DNA from: DAIOEK01 sp036746315
GTDB lineage: Bacteria; Chloroflexota; Anaerolineae; Anaerolineales; Anaerolineaceae
Reading direction: 5' to 3'
Length of the DNA: 64,000 nucleotides
NCBI GenBank assembly: GCA_036746315.1
Contig: DAIOEK010000006.1
Coordinates: 1 to 64,000, forward strand
This document shows, piece by piece, positions 9,124 to 17,703 of the stretch. The number at the start of each line of letters is the position of its first letter. Position 1 is the stretch's first letter. The notes under the pieces were generated by a model. That model did no database searches and had not been told where the DNA came from. It saw only the letters and a program-made list of their open reading frames with translations. Both the position numbers and the translations under genes were made by a program.

Positions 9124-9157
9124 ATTGGCATCTTCGACAGATGCCAATTTAATTTTC
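9121..9157. terminator. Bidirectional terminator between convergent operons
   Basis: A perfect 13-bp stem (9121-9133 with 9139-9151) and 5-base loop is followed by T-rich sequence on the plus strand and, because of the A/T-rich stem ends, also suits the minus strand. It separates the kinase from the converging flavodoxin gene. Confidence 0.8.
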
Positions 9158-9174
9158 TACAGGATACCTTACTG

Positions 9175-9678
9175 CTATGCAGGTATTTTCAGGGCAACTT
9201 CGTCTGCCCAGGCGAGAATCAGATCCCATCTCCTAAAATCCCCTTCAGGGGCTTTTAGCGCTTTTGCCAGCATCTTCTCAAAGAAATTCAGTTTACCGTA
9301 ATCCATTACACCGGCAAACAGACCTTCACAATCAGGGTCCATGATCTCACGGATTGGCTGTAAATAGCCGCTGACCGTTTTCCGGTTGTTTTCCGTATCA
9401 TCCTTTAGTGTCATGCAAACCAGGAACATGTGAAAGTTCTTGTTCTCTAAAACTTTCTGATTGTGGGTCACGAAAAACGTTGCTTCCGGCAGCACACTGC
9501 CCGCGCGGGCTGCGCTACCCAATATGATGGTGTCGTAATCGTCGATGGAGCCAACTTGATCGACGCTGATCACATCAACAAAATGGCCTTTCTCCTTTAG
9601 CTCATCCGCGATTCTGCAGGCAATTTCAGCCGTGGAACCGGTCTTGGTGGCATAGGCAACCAATATCTTCGAATTCAT
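9175..9678 (-). CDS. Flavodoxin-domain protein (HemG-like)
   Basis: 167 residues with a flavodoxin fold. The FMN phosphate-binding loop is at the N-terminus (AYATKTGSTAEIACRIAD), followed by DDYDTIILGSAARAGSVLPEA and LVCMTLKDD. The family includes flavodoxin-domain protoporphyrinogen oxidase (HemG) and general flavodoxins. No haem genes are nearby, so the role is unassigned. The ATG at 9678 is preferred to one three codons upstream because AGAGG is correctly spaced for it. It follows the aminopeptidase gene by 12 bases and is probably cotranscribed with it. Confidence 0.85.
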   Translation of the reverse strand: MNSKILVAYATKTGSTAEIACRIADELKEKGHFVDVISVDQVGSIDDYDTIILGSAARAGSVLPEATFFVTHNQKVLENKNFHMFLVCMTLKDDTENNRKTVSGYLQPIREIMDPDCEGLFAGVMDYGKLNFFEKMLAKALKAPEGDFRRWDLILAWADEVALKIPA

Positions 9679-9690
9679 GCAAAACATCCT

Positions 9691-10953
9691 CTAAGGTTGG
9701 AAAGCCCATTCGCCCTTACGCATCACCGGTTCAACATCGCCGTTTTCGGTAATGCCGTCAATGTCCATTTCCTTGCAGCCGACCATGAAATCCACATGGA
9801 TGATGCTGTTGTTGCCGCCGGCAGCAGCAAACTCTTCATCATTCATTGAAGTCCCATTGGTCAGGGTGGTGTTGTATGCCTGCCCCAATGCAAAGTGGCT
9901 TGCGGCATTTTCGTCATACAGGGTGTTGTAAAAGAGAATGCCTGATTGCGCGATGGGCGAACTATGCGGCACCATTGCCACTTCACCCAACCGTGAAGAA
10001 CCTGCATCGGTTTCGATCAACTTTTTGAGGACTTCATCGCCGGAATGAGCTGTAGAATTTACGGCGCGACCACCTTCGAAACGTATCTGGAATTTATCGA
10101 TCAATACCCCGTTGTAGTTCAATGGCAGGCTGGCGCTGACCACGCCTTCCGCCTCCCGGCAATGTGGTAAAGTATATACTTCTTCGGTTGGGATGTTGGC
10201 AGTAAAGGGAAAACCCATGGAACATTCGGATTGGGCTGCATGCCATTCGTGCCCGGCTGGCAGTCCGATTTTAAAGTCGGTACCCGGACCCTGGTAATGC
10301 AGGGAATGATATTGTTTTTGGTTCAGATATTTACTGCAAGCCATCAAGGTACTTATGTGATCTTTCCACGCCTGAACCGGATCGGGTCGGTCAATGCGGC
10401 AGAGTTTGAAGAGCATCTCCCACATCCGTTCTTCGGCTTCATCTGCCGGAAGGTTCGGAAACACCTTGCGGCACCATCCCGGGGTGGGGGCGCCAAGTAC
10501 CAGCCAGTTGATATCGTTCTTGCCGGCGATCTTCAGGAATGGATCCAGTTTTTCCCAGCAAACTTGCGAATATTTGGACACCAGATCAGGGTTTTGCCTG
10601 CTGAGAAGATCGGGATCTAACCCGGTAATGGTCATGGCCGCATTCCCGTCTTTCGCATTTTCATAAGGCGCAATTGCTTTCCAGGCGGAAAAGTCGGTTA
10701 TCGCATCTTTGGGTCCATATTGAAATCGGACAAGTTCGGTTTGTTCATCACCGTACATTACATCCACCTGGCGGGCACCGGCTTTATAGGCTGCTTTGGT
10801 AACTTCGCGGATAAGTGGTGCGGCGCTGAAAGGTACGCCATAGACCATCGGTCCGCGGATCAGCAGCCTTTGACCAGGTTGAAGATTCAACCCGACTTGA
10901 ATGGCAATTTCTGCGTATTTTTCCAATTTCATCTGAAAGTCTTTGATGGTCAT
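9691..10953 (-). CDS. M29 family aminopeptidase (AmpS/aminopeptidase T)
   Basis: 420-residue cytoplasmic metallo-aminopeptidase that removes N-terminal amino acids with a two-metal centre. The family pattern is visible: an N-terminal LNLQPGQRLLIRGP, EGGRAVNSTAHSG, the metal-site segments LGEVAMVP, SHFALGQAY and HVDFMVGCKEMDIDG. Length matches AmpS and aminopeptidase T from thermophiles. AGGAGG precedes the ATG by six bases, fixing the start. It is the first gene of a two-gene leftward unit with the flavodoxin. The strong terminator at 11066-11095 separates it from the upstream membrane-protein gene. Confidence 0.95.
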   Translation of the reverse strand: MTIKDFQMKLEKYAEIAIQVGLNLQPGQRLLIRGPMVYGVPFSAAPLIREVTKAAYKAGARQVDVMYGDEQTELVRFQYGPKDAITDFSAWKAIAPYENAKDGNAAMTITGLDPDLLSRQNPDLVSKYSQVCWEKLDPFLKIAGKNDINWLVLGAPTPGWCRKVFPNLPADEAEERMWEMLFKLCRIDRPDPVQAWKDHISTLMACSKYLNQKQYHSLHYQGPGTDFKIGLPAGHEWHAAQSECSMGFPFTANIPTEEVYTLPHCREAEGVVSASLPLNYNGVLIDKFQIRFEGGRAVNSTAHSGDEVLKKLIETDAGSSRLGEVAMVPHSSPIAQSGILFYNTLYDENAASHFALGQAYNTTLTNGTSMNDEEFAAAGGNNSIIHVDFMVGCKEMDIDGITENGDVEPVMRKGEWAFQP

Positions 10954-11065
10954 CTTTCCTCCTGAACTGGCAATATGGGTACCATGATCTCCATGATCTA
11001 TCGGGTATTATACCGTGCTGATCGTGGACTGGAGATTTTTAGTGGACATGGGATCAATTAAATAC

Positions 11066-11095
11066 CAACAGCCGGAGGATTTCCTCCGGCTGTTG
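11066..11095 (-). terminator. Terminator after the small membrane-protein gene
   Basis: A perfect 14-bp GC-rich stem (11066-11079 with 11082-11095) lies 25 bases beyond the stop at 11121 on the minus strand and is followed by GTATTT. The T-run is short, so termination may be partial. Confidence 0.7.
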
Positions 11096-11120
11096 CGGAT
11101 GAGAAGATATAGCGCTGTAA

Positions 11121-11486
11121 TTATCCCAGATATTCTTTCACCGGTTCTTCCTGAAGGAAGACCAGATTGAGAATACCACCGATCATGGATGGGACGTTGC
11201 CATATAGAATGGTGGCAATTTCGAAAATTGCGATCATCTTAACGTCGCTGGCGGTTACAACTTTACCAGACATCAGCCGCGATGCATAGACTACTTCGAA
11301 AATTCCCAGTACCATAGGCAGGACCACCACGGGCAGGCATAGAATACCGATGATGGAAACCACAAATCCGCAGGTAACCGATAATCCGGTGAGAATGTTG
11401 AGGATACCGCTGACCAGCAGGATGATTTCGATCACCTGTACTTTACCGGGTTTTGCATTTACTGTAACAATGGTTTGGTTAGACAT
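11121..11486 (-). CDS. Small polytopic membrane protein, function unknown
   Basis: 121 residues with at least three hydrophobic segments (VIEIILLVSGILNILTGLSV, FVVSIIGILCLPVVVLPMVLGIFEVVYA, and ILYGNVPSMIGGILNLVFL near the C-terminus). I chose ATG 11486 because GAGGTCAAA precedes it as a ribosome-binding site; an ATG ten codons upstream and another further out lack one. It looks like the DUF4870/Tic20-type small membrane proteins, but the resemblance is not strong enough for an assignment. It is an independent unit flanked by terminators on both sides. Confidence 0.7.
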   Translation of the reverse strand: MSNQTIVTVNAKPGKVQVIEIILLVSGILNILTGLSVTCGFVVSIIGILCLPVVVLPMVLGIFEVVYASRLMSGKVVTASDVKMIAIFEIATILYGNVPSMIGGILNLVFLQEEPVKEYLG

Positions 11487-11543
11487 TTTGACCTCATAAG
11501 TTTTTGTTTCTGACATATATACGGAGGTCGGGTGCCGGAGTTG

Positions 11544-11576
11544 CAAAAAATAACCGCCATCGAGTGAATGGCGGTT
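11544..11576 (-). terminator. Rho-independent terminator of the sigma factor operon
   Basis: A 9-bp perfect stem (11552-11560 with 11568-11576) and 7-base loop is followed on the minus strand by ATTTTTT. It lies directly after the sigma factor stop at 11585. Confidence 0.9.
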
Positions 11577-11584
11577 GTGTGATT

Positions 11585-12757
11585 TTATGAGTACTCTTTG
11601 AGCTGTCTCGCTCGCCGTGGATGCCGTAAACGTCTCAAGGCTTTCCCTTCAATCTGGCGAATACGCTCGCGGGTCAGTCCGAATTTTTGACCGACCTCCT
11701 CCAATGTATAAGTTCGACCGTTGTCGAGCCCGAAGCGAAGGCGGAGGATGCGTGCTTCCCGCGGGGAGAGCGTCCCCAGCACTTCATCCACTTTTTCATG
11801 CAGCATATTGCGGTAAGCGGTTTGGATGGGTGTGGGCGTAATATCGTCTTCCACAAACATACCCAATTCTGAATCTTCTTCATCTCCAACCGGGCTTTCC
11901 AGCGAGAGTGGCAGCCATGAGACGCGCAGCATCCATTGTACCTTGCGCAGGGAAAGTCCCAGTTCACCGGCAAGCTCATCCACGGTGGGGGCGCGTCCCA
12001 GATTCTGTTCGAGTTCATGGGTCAGCTTGTAGAGTTGACGGATGCGGTCGATCATATGCACGGGAACGCGAATGGTTCTGCCCTGATCCGCAATGGACCG
12101 GGTGATGGTCTGGCGGATCCACCAGGTGGCATATGTTGAAAAACGAAAACCTTTGTGATAATCGTACTTTTCGACTGCTTTCATCAACCCCAGGTTGCCT
12201 TCCTGGATTAAATCGAGAAAGGGAACGCCGCGTCCTATGTATTTTTTTGCGATGCTGACGACCAGCCGGGTATTGGCCTTGATCAAGTGCTCGCGGGCGG
12301 AAATACCATCCTGAATGGTTGTTTCCAGTTCGTGACGGCGGGATTGCTCCACTTTGCCACAGCTGTGTATTTCTTTTTTAGCTGCCCGCCCGGATTCAAT
12401 GCGCTGGGCAAGGCTCATCTCTTCGTCTATATTGAGCAGGGGAACGCGCGACATCTCCTTCAGGTATAAGCCAACGGTATCGTCAATGGAGATGCGCTCG
12501 AGATCAGAATAAGGATCGAAATCGCTGGGGGGCAGGGGGTCTTCCTCCTGCAGAGAAAAATCATTATCGTGATCAAGGATATCCACGCCACGGCGGCGCA
12601 GGGCAACCATTAAGGCTGAAAGATGCTCAGAATCATCATCTCCATCCGGATAGAATTCCATTAAATCTTCAGTTGTCAGGTATCCCTGGACATCTGCTTT
12701 TTCGAGCAACATGCTCAGAATCTCGGTGTTCTGCCTGTGTCGACTTGAATAAATCAC
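11585..12757 (-). CDS. rpoD: Primary-type sigma-70 factor (RpoD/SigA group)
   Basis: 390 residues. After an acidic N-terminal region, region 1.2 (TVGLYLKEMSRVPLLNIDEE) is followed by complete region 2 (LIKANTRLVVSIAKKY, GLMKAVEKYDYHKGFRFSTY, ATWWIRQTITRSIADQGRTI). Region 3 and region 4 (LRLRFGLDNGRTYTLEEVGQ, LTRERIRQIEGKALRRLR) complete it. Region 2.4 and 4.2 are those of a housekeeping factor recognising TATAAT/TTGACA, which matches promoters in this window. The annotated start is the GTG at 12757: the upstream in-frame ATG at 12775 opens directly into AGGAGGAGGG (12772-12763), which is the ribosome-binding site itself, 5 bases before GTG. Chloroflexota often carry several group 1/2 sigma factors, so this may not be the only one. 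Confidence 0.92.
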   Translation of the reverse strand: MIYSSRHRQNTEILSMLLEKADVQGYLTTEDLMEFYPDGDDDSEHLSALMVALRRRGVDILDHDNDFSLQEEDPLPPSDFDPYSDLERISIDDTVGLYLKEMSRVPLLNIDEEMSLAQRIESGRAAKKEIHSCGKVEQSRRHELETTIQDGISAREHLIKANTRLVVSIAKKYIGRGVPFLDLIQEGNLGLMKAVEKYDYHKGFRFSTYATWWIRQTITRSIADQGRTIRVPVHMIDRIRQLYKLTHELEQNLGRAPTVDELAGELGLSLRKVQWMLRVSWLPLSLESPVGDEEDSELGMFVEDDITPTPIQTAYRNMLHEKVDEVLGTLSPREARILRLRFGLDNGRTYTLEEVGQKFGLTRERIRQIEGKALRRLRHPRRARQLKEYS

Positions 12758-12857
12758 TTGCACCCTCCTCCTCATACAACGGTTGACTTTCCAGCCTGTT
12801 TACACCCCCAAGATGTGGGTGGCAGTCATCCGGTAGACAGCATTGCCACGTTCGCAG

Positions 12858-13334
12858 TTATTCCACCGGTTGGGTTTGGTGCTCACAACCCCTTTCGTTC
12901 CAATTCTCACCACAGGTAGGGCAAAGTCCCAGACAATCCGGCTTGCAAAGCGGTTGAATGGGAATTTCCAGGGTGAGGTATTCGTGTATAAGCGGTTCCA
13001 GGTCAATGTGTGCATCATCCGGCAGAATCAGGTTCGATTCGGTCGCCGTTCGACTTGAAAACGCATACAGTTCACTGAACTCCGTTTCCAGATGAGTTTG
13101 TGCGGGTTCCAGGCAGCGGACACAATCCAAAAGGATGTCGCCATGAAAATGCGCCTGGCACAGCAATCCCTGAGGCGTACGACTGATTTTTGCCACACCG
13201 TGAAAATCGGTGAGCGCCATTTCAGACAGCAAACGAATTGTAGGGAATTCAAACTCAAAGTCGCGGCTATAACCAATGGATTGGCTGATAATGAATCCAA
13301 CATTGAGCCGCAAAGGGTGACGATTAGAGTTCAC
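12858..13334 (-). CDS. DUF177/YceD family protein
   Basis: About 158 residues with the family's cysteine pattern: CVRCLEP in the middle and CLGLCPTCGENW near the C-terminus, which probably binds a metal. In most bacteria this family lies just before rpmF (ribosomal protein L32) and affects 23S rRNA accumulation. Here the next gene is the sigma factor and no rpmF is visible. The frame is open further upstream, to 13406, but the promoter at 13378-13406 lies inside that extension. The GTG at 13334 is therefore the best start, although its ribosome-binding site is weak. It is probably cotranscribed with the sigma factor 100 bases downstream. Confidence 0.82.
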   Translation of the reverse strand: MNSNRHPLRLNVGFIISQSIGYSRDFEFEFPTIRLLSEMALTDFHGVAKISRTPQGLLCQAHFHGDILLDCVRCLEPAQTHLETEFSELYAFSSRTATESNLILPDDAHIDLEPLIHEYLTLEIPIQPLCKPDCLGLCPTCGENWNERGCEHQTQPVE

Positions 13335-13377
13335 ATGGACTACTTCAATAAAAGGGATAATTGCTGCAAGCACTGAA

Positions 13378-13406
13378 AGTATAGCACAAATATTCCAGTA
13401 AGTCAA
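13378..13406 (-). promoter_or_regulatory. Sigma-70 promoter of the DUF177-sigma factor operon
   Basis: On the minus strand TTGACT (13406-13401), a 17-base spacer and TATACT (13383-13378) precede the GTG start by 43 bases. Its position excludes the longer reading of the DUF177 frame. Confidence 0.8.
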
Positions 13407-13442
13407 TTAATTGTGAATATATTCATAATAATTAACCCTGTG

Positions 13443-13472
13443 TGGTCAGACCAATTATATGAAGTCTGACCA
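13443..13472. repeat. 9-bp inverted repeat, possible GntR/FadR-type operator
   Basis: TGGTCAGAC (13443-13451) and its exact complement (13464-13472) are separated by 12 bases. The left half extends to TGGTCAGACCA, which fits the FadR-subfamily half-site pattern TNGTNNNACNA. It lies 37 bases upstream of the DUF177 -35 box. It has no T-run on either strand, so it is a poor terminator. Confidence 0.4.
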
Positions 13473-13495
13473 GTACAACTTCTTATTTAAATGGA

Positions 13496-13531
13496 ACAGC
13501 AAGCCTCACAATAAGATGGAAGGCTTGCTGT
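13496..13531 (-). terminator. Hairpin after the duplicated exported-protein gene
   Basis: An 11-bp perfect stem (13496-13506 with 13521-13531) with a 14-base loop lies just past the stop at 13554 on the minus strand. The following bases are AT-rich (TCCATTTAAAT) but without a clean T-run. Confidence 0.6.
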
Positions 13532-13553
13532 CTGGTTTTCGAGTTTGTTTATT

Positions 13554-14270
13554 TTATGATTGGGGAGTGCCAAGTCCCTGATTGCCGGCCGGCCCGCGTC
13601 CACTGCGGCGCATGCCATCGTGCGATTTCATCCAATCAGCCTGTTCCTGTGTCAAATTCCCATCTTCTACAGCCAGATCGATTGCGGCGCTGCGTGCTTT
13701 CACCATCATTTCACGGAATTCCACAACGGTCATCCCCTGATCGCTGGCGATCTGTGCCAGGGTTTTTCCTTCATCCAGCAGTGTTTCAAGCTCCTCGACG
13801 GTCAGACCAAGTTCTTTTGCCAGAGCGGTGGTCATTTCTTCGTGCAGCCAGCCATTCCGGTCATAATTTTCACTCAGAAATTGACCCATATTCCCGCGGT
13901 CTTTAAGCCAGTCAGCCTGCTCTTGAGTCAACTTGCCGCTCTTGACTGCCAGATCAATTGCTTCATTGCGTACACGTAAAATCATCTCGCGGAACTCCAC
14001 CACAGTCATACCTTGTTCTCCGGCGATCTGGGCGGGTGTGTTGCCTGCGGCAATTTCTTTTTCCAGTTGATCAACGGTCATACCCAGCTCATTTGCCAAT
14101 GCCGTCATCATTTCATCATGCATCCAGCCATCAGCGAGGATATTGTTGGAGTTGCGCCCGCCACCACCTACGCCGGGAGGGGTTCCAGGATCAGCAGAAA
14201 CGATGCCAATACTTCCAATTGATACTACCAGTACTGCGGCTAATAAAAGACCTGTAACAATCTTTTTCAT
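13554..14270 (-). CDS. Exported protein made of two tandem helical repeats
   Basis: 238 residues. An N-terminal signal peptide (KKIVTGLLLAAVLVVSIGSI) leads to a glycine-rich linker (GTPPGVGGGGRN) and two copies of a repeat of about 75 residues. Each copy contains GW-H-EM, TALA-ELG-TV--LE, an AQIA motif, QGMTVVEFREM and ends in LTQEQADW followed by K. The copies differ at many positions, so the duplication is old. The LTQEQAD tail resembles DUF2680/YckD-type exported proteins. Function is unknown. The start at 14270 follows AAGGAGA by five bases; the ATG seven codons upstream lacks a site. A terminator hairpin follows at 13496. Confidence 0.8.
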   Translation of the reverse strand: MKKIVTGLLLAAVLVVSIGSIGIVSADPGTPPGVGGGGRNSNNILADGWMHDEMMTALANELGMTVDQLEKEIAAGNTPAQIAGEQGMTVVEFREMILRVRNEAIDLAVKSGKLTQEQADWLKDRGNMGQFLSENYDRNGWLHEEMTTALAKELGLTVEELETLLDEGKTLAQIASDQGMTVVEFREMMVKARSAAIDLAVEDGNLTQEQADWMKSHDGMRRSGRGPAGNQGLGTPQS

Positions 14271-14579
14271 TTTTATCTCCTTGAAAAACATTTTGATGCT
14301 GTCAGGATATCAACCAGGTATGAAGAATTTGTGAAAAAGATGTGCAGATCATGTAGACTTGTTGGTGCTTGTGATCGATAAAGGTGTTTCCACATCGGAA
14401 TAATAAATTTGCCAAGGGTATGGTTGTATGAGGAAATAGTAGCCCTAATCTAGTAGTATCCATAGAATTTATCTTCTCTATGGCTATGTGAGATGAAAAA
14501 AGTTGTTCTGAATGATATAATTTCAAACTAAAACTAGTAAAGCGTGCGTACATGATCGAGAAAATGGAATCTATCCTGA
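14271..14579. other. AT-rich divergent intergenic region
   Basis: Between the exported-protein gene and the GT-C-like gene there are 309 bases without a gene. A perfect TATAAT at 14516-14521 could serve the rightward gene but has no -35 partner. On the minus strand, TTCACAAATTC-TTCATACC at about 14316-14334 looks like the direct half-sites of OmpR-class regulators; this is weak. This gap begins the AT-rich segment that runs to about 17.7 kb. Confidence 0.4.
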
Positions 14580-15890
14580 ATGCTCAACACTAGCCTAAGA
14601 AAAATACTCAATAGTAATTTGCTTTTATTTATTCTCCTTGCAATTTGTATTTTATTCGGATTAGCCTGGCTATATCATCCTGCCCTTAACTTTCCGCTTA
14701 CAAATGGGGATGATTTGGTAATTCTTTCCAAGGTCGCCAACACTACAAATCCTGGCGAGTTTTTCTTCACTGATTGGGGACTGGGGAATAACGCATACCG
14801 TCCATTGCACTCACTTTCAATTTGGATTATGTATAAATTGGTCGGTGTGTGGGCATACCCAAACCAGTTGACCAACTTGGTATTGCATATACTGAATACG
14901 TTGTTGATTTACTATATCCTCTGGAAAGATAATGTGCCAATTTGGATTTCCTTTGGGGTGGCCTTACTGTTTGGCACTTCGATGTATTCCATGTCCCCCG
15001 CTACCTGGATTTCTGACAGACCAAATTTAATGGTGGCTATCCTTTTGAATCTCAATCTGGTTCTTATCTTTCGACATATTAGGTCGCCTCACATTGCGAT
15101 AGTAGCAGTCTCCACATTCATTTCGATTTTGGGGTTACTCTGTAAAGAGAGCGGGTTGGTTATTCCACTACTGATCATTGTTCTTGCAATCGCTCTGAAT
15201 TTAAAGTATCGCAAACCGCTCATTATTTCCAGTGGGATTGTTTTGTTGCTATATTTTGCCTTTCGGTTTGTGGTATTTTCATCACAGGCATATTCTTACT
15301 CGGAAAGTGGATATCTTTTGGGGGTAATTGCATATCCAGACAATACGCAATTCTCTTTTTTTCTTCAAATACTAGTATTTTTGGATAATGTTCTTAAAAA
15401 TATAGTTGCTAATATATTGATGATCTTTGGTCCGGAAGGTGGTTTTCAACCTTGGGCAGAACTTCAATCACGATTGTCCATGGTTCTTTCAATTTTTTTG
15501 TTATCTGTTATGGCATTTTTATGCCGAAAAAAGAATCCGCTTTATGTGGCTGCACTCTTTATTTTGATCATTAATGCCTTAATCCATTTCCAGTTATTTC
15601 GATATAGAGCACTTTATTTAGGCTTTGAAGCTTTACTGTTATTTGTCGGTTCCGGTTTTAGTGGTTTTCGCTGGATAAATAAAAATTGGGTCGGTTGGGT
15701 CTTAAGCAGCCTGCTTTTTGTTGCTTTGCTTTCCAATGTTTCCTATTCGGTTGATCATTTGGAGAATCAGACATTCAAAAAAAATCGTGAGATCAATCGA
15801 TATGAATTACAGACTGTGGTAACTCAACGTGGTGATCATATTTCCCCTGAAATCATCGAGGAGGTATTGGAACTTTACAAAAGAAAATGA
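14580..15890 (+). CDS. Polytopic GT-C-like glycosyltransferase, AT-rich
   Basis: 436 residues with about ten membrane segments. The first luminal loop carries the acidic pair GDDLVILSKV and later YRPLHSLSIW, the layout of PMT/ArnT-like GT-C enzymes that use polyprenyl-phosphate sugars. The family assignment rests on topology and these loop residues, not on a full motif set. No clear Shine-Dalgarno precedes the ATG, so the start is uncertain. Base composition is clearly lower in GC than the neighbours. It converges on the phosphatase-like gene at 15919, which has the same composition. The two were probably acquired together and may act on cell-surface glycans. Confidence 0.65.
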   Translation: MLNTSLRKILNSNLLLFILLAICILFGLAWLYHPALNFPLTNGDDLVILSKVANTTNPGEFFFTDWGLGNNAYRPLHSLSIWIMYKLVGVWAYPNQLTNLVLHILNTLLIYYILWKDNVPIWISFGVALLFGTSMYSMSPATWISDRPNLMVAILLNLNLVLIFRHIRSPHIAIVAVSTFISILGLLCKESGLVIPLLIIVLAIALNLKYRKPLIISSGIVLLLYFAFRFVVFSSQAYSYSESGYLLGVIAYPDNTQFSFFLQILVFLDNVLKNIVANILMIFGPEGGFQPWAELQSRLSMVLSIFLLSVMAFLCRKKNPLYVAALFILIINALIHFQLFRYRALYLGFEALLLFVGSGFSGFRWINKNWVGWVLSSLLFVALLSNVSYSVDHLENQTFKKNREINRYELQTVVTQRGDHISPEIIEEVLELYKRK

Positions 15891-15918
15891 CTTCCATTGG
15901 GCAGCCATTTTGCGTTCT

Positions 15919-17535
15919 TTATGGAGTACATGCAGGGTTGTTTTCGGTTATTTCCTCAAAATCAAAACGTGCTTCATAGGGTGAATAATAGGTTCGGTCT
16001 GGCATTAACGATAGTGAAGAACCAAAATATTTATTCAGAACAACTCTGAATGTATTCACCGGAGTAATCCCATTATATAACATAGAGTAATCTCCGTCGG
16101 AGAAATAGTATGCATTTAGTATTTTAATACGATCATACTTATCGCCTGCTCCAAAGCCATAGGTACCATGATCGCCTTGCACGATAATAACAACTGGACG
16201 AGTGGAATTAAGCTTTATCTGCTTAATAATTTCCAGCATGCGTTTATTTAGATAGGTTACCTCGTCTATATATGCTTTACGGGCAAACTCTCTCCTTGAG
16301 GTTAGATCAGGATTTAGAGTGTAATATCTTGTTGCATTTACCGGATTTCCATCGGCATCAAAAGTGGCAGGAGGATGTGGGGCAATAAGATGTATGTGAA
16401 CCAACTTTGGAGAAGCTGTAGGCGGTAGATTGCTCATGTTATCTAGCTGAAAGAACACATTTTCTCTGAATTCCGAGTACGAAGAGTTTATAAATTTTTG
16501 TAACCAGGCCGGCTGAGATGTCTGGTCGTCAAGGATAAGTTTGAAGGCAGTAGAATCATAGAACATGGATTCAAATGCCTGTAATCCTTCGAATAATTTT
16601 TTGAGAGGTTCTTCGGTCTTTGGCGATAGATAGTTATCGGAATTTGTAATTGTCCCAGGTGGAAATCCAGTATCGAAGGTGGTTAATTTATATCCGCTTG
16701 CTCGAAGCGTGTGGTACAAAATGTTGTTATTCAAAGAATTTGTGAGCCCTAGCACACTATCCAATTTGGGGTGGATATTTTGCACAAATGACATATTTAG
16801 CGATGAGTTTAACGATAGGAGTGTTTGAGCATAGTTTGAACGACTACATTCCCCTATAAAAAAGCCTTCGTCTTTTAATGCATTAATAAATTGGGAATTA
16901 TCATATTCGAAACGAGTAGATAAAACGTCTTCTCGAGTGTAAGTATCTAAAATTATATAATATATATCCGGTGCTTCTGGTCCGACCACGATATCCAGTG
17001 CTGGAATATCGCTACTGGTAATCGTCAACATTTCTGCTTCGGTTTTCTCTCTGCGATTTTCATATGAAATTATTCGGCTTGTTGGAATGATAAGTATGGC
17101 AATGGTAATTACATTAAGTGGGAGATTAATATTCGACGGATTTCCCTTTTGAATTAACCAACCAGACACCAACAAAAGGATAATGGATATGAGGATTAGG
17201 TATCGATGCCGGAGCAGGTTTAGCAGAAACCCTTCTGCTGTGTCATGCAATTGATAAATCTGACCATATGAGAAAAAAATTACCAGAAAGACCAGAGTGA
17301 ATAACGCTGCTTTATTCCATGACCTAAAGAGGACTTTTGCACAGCCTAATACCACCATTGCAACAATTAAACTGATGAAAGTGGGGCGGATGATCATCCA
17401 AATTTGCAGTTCGGTGACATTATGGGCATACATCAATATCGATGGGTATGCAGCAAATATGAAAACATATAGTGGTATTCCAAGGATGGAATTTATAATT
17501 CTTTGAAAACGTGGTGATGTGGCTGTTTGAGACAC
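15919..17535 (-). CDS. Membrane-anchored alkaline phosphatase/sulfatase-fold protein
   Basis: 538 residues. Five membrane segments fill about the first 160 residues; an extracytoplasmic catalytic domain follows. It opens with PDIYYIILDTYTREDVL, where the D and T correspond to metal and nucleophile positions of the alkaline phosphatase superfamily. It ends with HIHLIAPHPP and VIIVQGDHGTYG, the DHG metal-ligand motif. The arrangement resembles LTA synthase and EptA-like phosphotransferases or the sulfatase family; the donor cannot be told. The start is the GTG at 17535, because GGAGAG is four bases before it; an in-frame TTG four codons upstream overlaps that site. The gene is AT-rich and converges with the GT-C-like gene. 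Confidence 0.75.
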   Translation of the reverse strand: MSQTATSPRFQRIINSILGIPLYVFIFAAYPSILMYAHNVTELQIWMIIRPTFISLIVAMVVLGCAKVLFRSWNKAALFTLVFLVIFFSYGQIYQLHDTAEGFLLNLLRHRYLILISIILLLVSGWLIQKGNPSNINLPLNVITIAILIIPTSRIISYENRREKTEAEMLTITSSDIPALDIVVGPEAPDIYYIILDTYTREDVLSTRFEYDNSQFINALKDEGFFIGECSRSNYAQTLLSLNSSLNMSFVQNIHPKLDSVLGLTNSLNNNILYHTLRASGYKLTTFDTGFPPGTITNSDNYLSPKTEEPLKKLFEGLQAFESMFYDSTAFKLILDDQTSQPAWLQKFINSSYSEFRENVFFQLDNMSNLPPTASPKLVHIHLIAPHPPATFDADGNPVNATRYYTLNPDLTSRREFARKAYIDEVTYLNKRMLEIIKQIKLNSTRPVVIIVQGDHGTYGFGAGDKYDRIKILNAYYFSDGDYSMLYNGITPVNTFRVVLNKYFGSSLSLMPDRTYYSPYEARFDFEEITENNPACTP

Positions 17536-17703
17536 AAAACTCTCCAACTTAGCAAATATTTTGCAAAAAATTAGATAATTAGATTCACATGTTTGTGCAA
17601 GTATATCGCGTTATTAGTAATTGGTCGAAACGAACACATAGAAAACACGATATTATTCCAATATAATTATGATTCACGAGGTCATTTTATTTGCGGAGAT
17701 TAA

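Noticed and set aside
12800..13018. A possible rpmF or small gene after DUF177
   Set aside because: The frame largely overlaps DUF177 in another phase and lacks the basic N-terminus and cysteine pattern of ribosomal protein L32.
13443..13472. Terminator of the DUF177 or exported-protein gene
   Set aside because: Neither strand has a T-run after the stem, and a better hairpin at 13496-13531 already serves the exported-protein gene.
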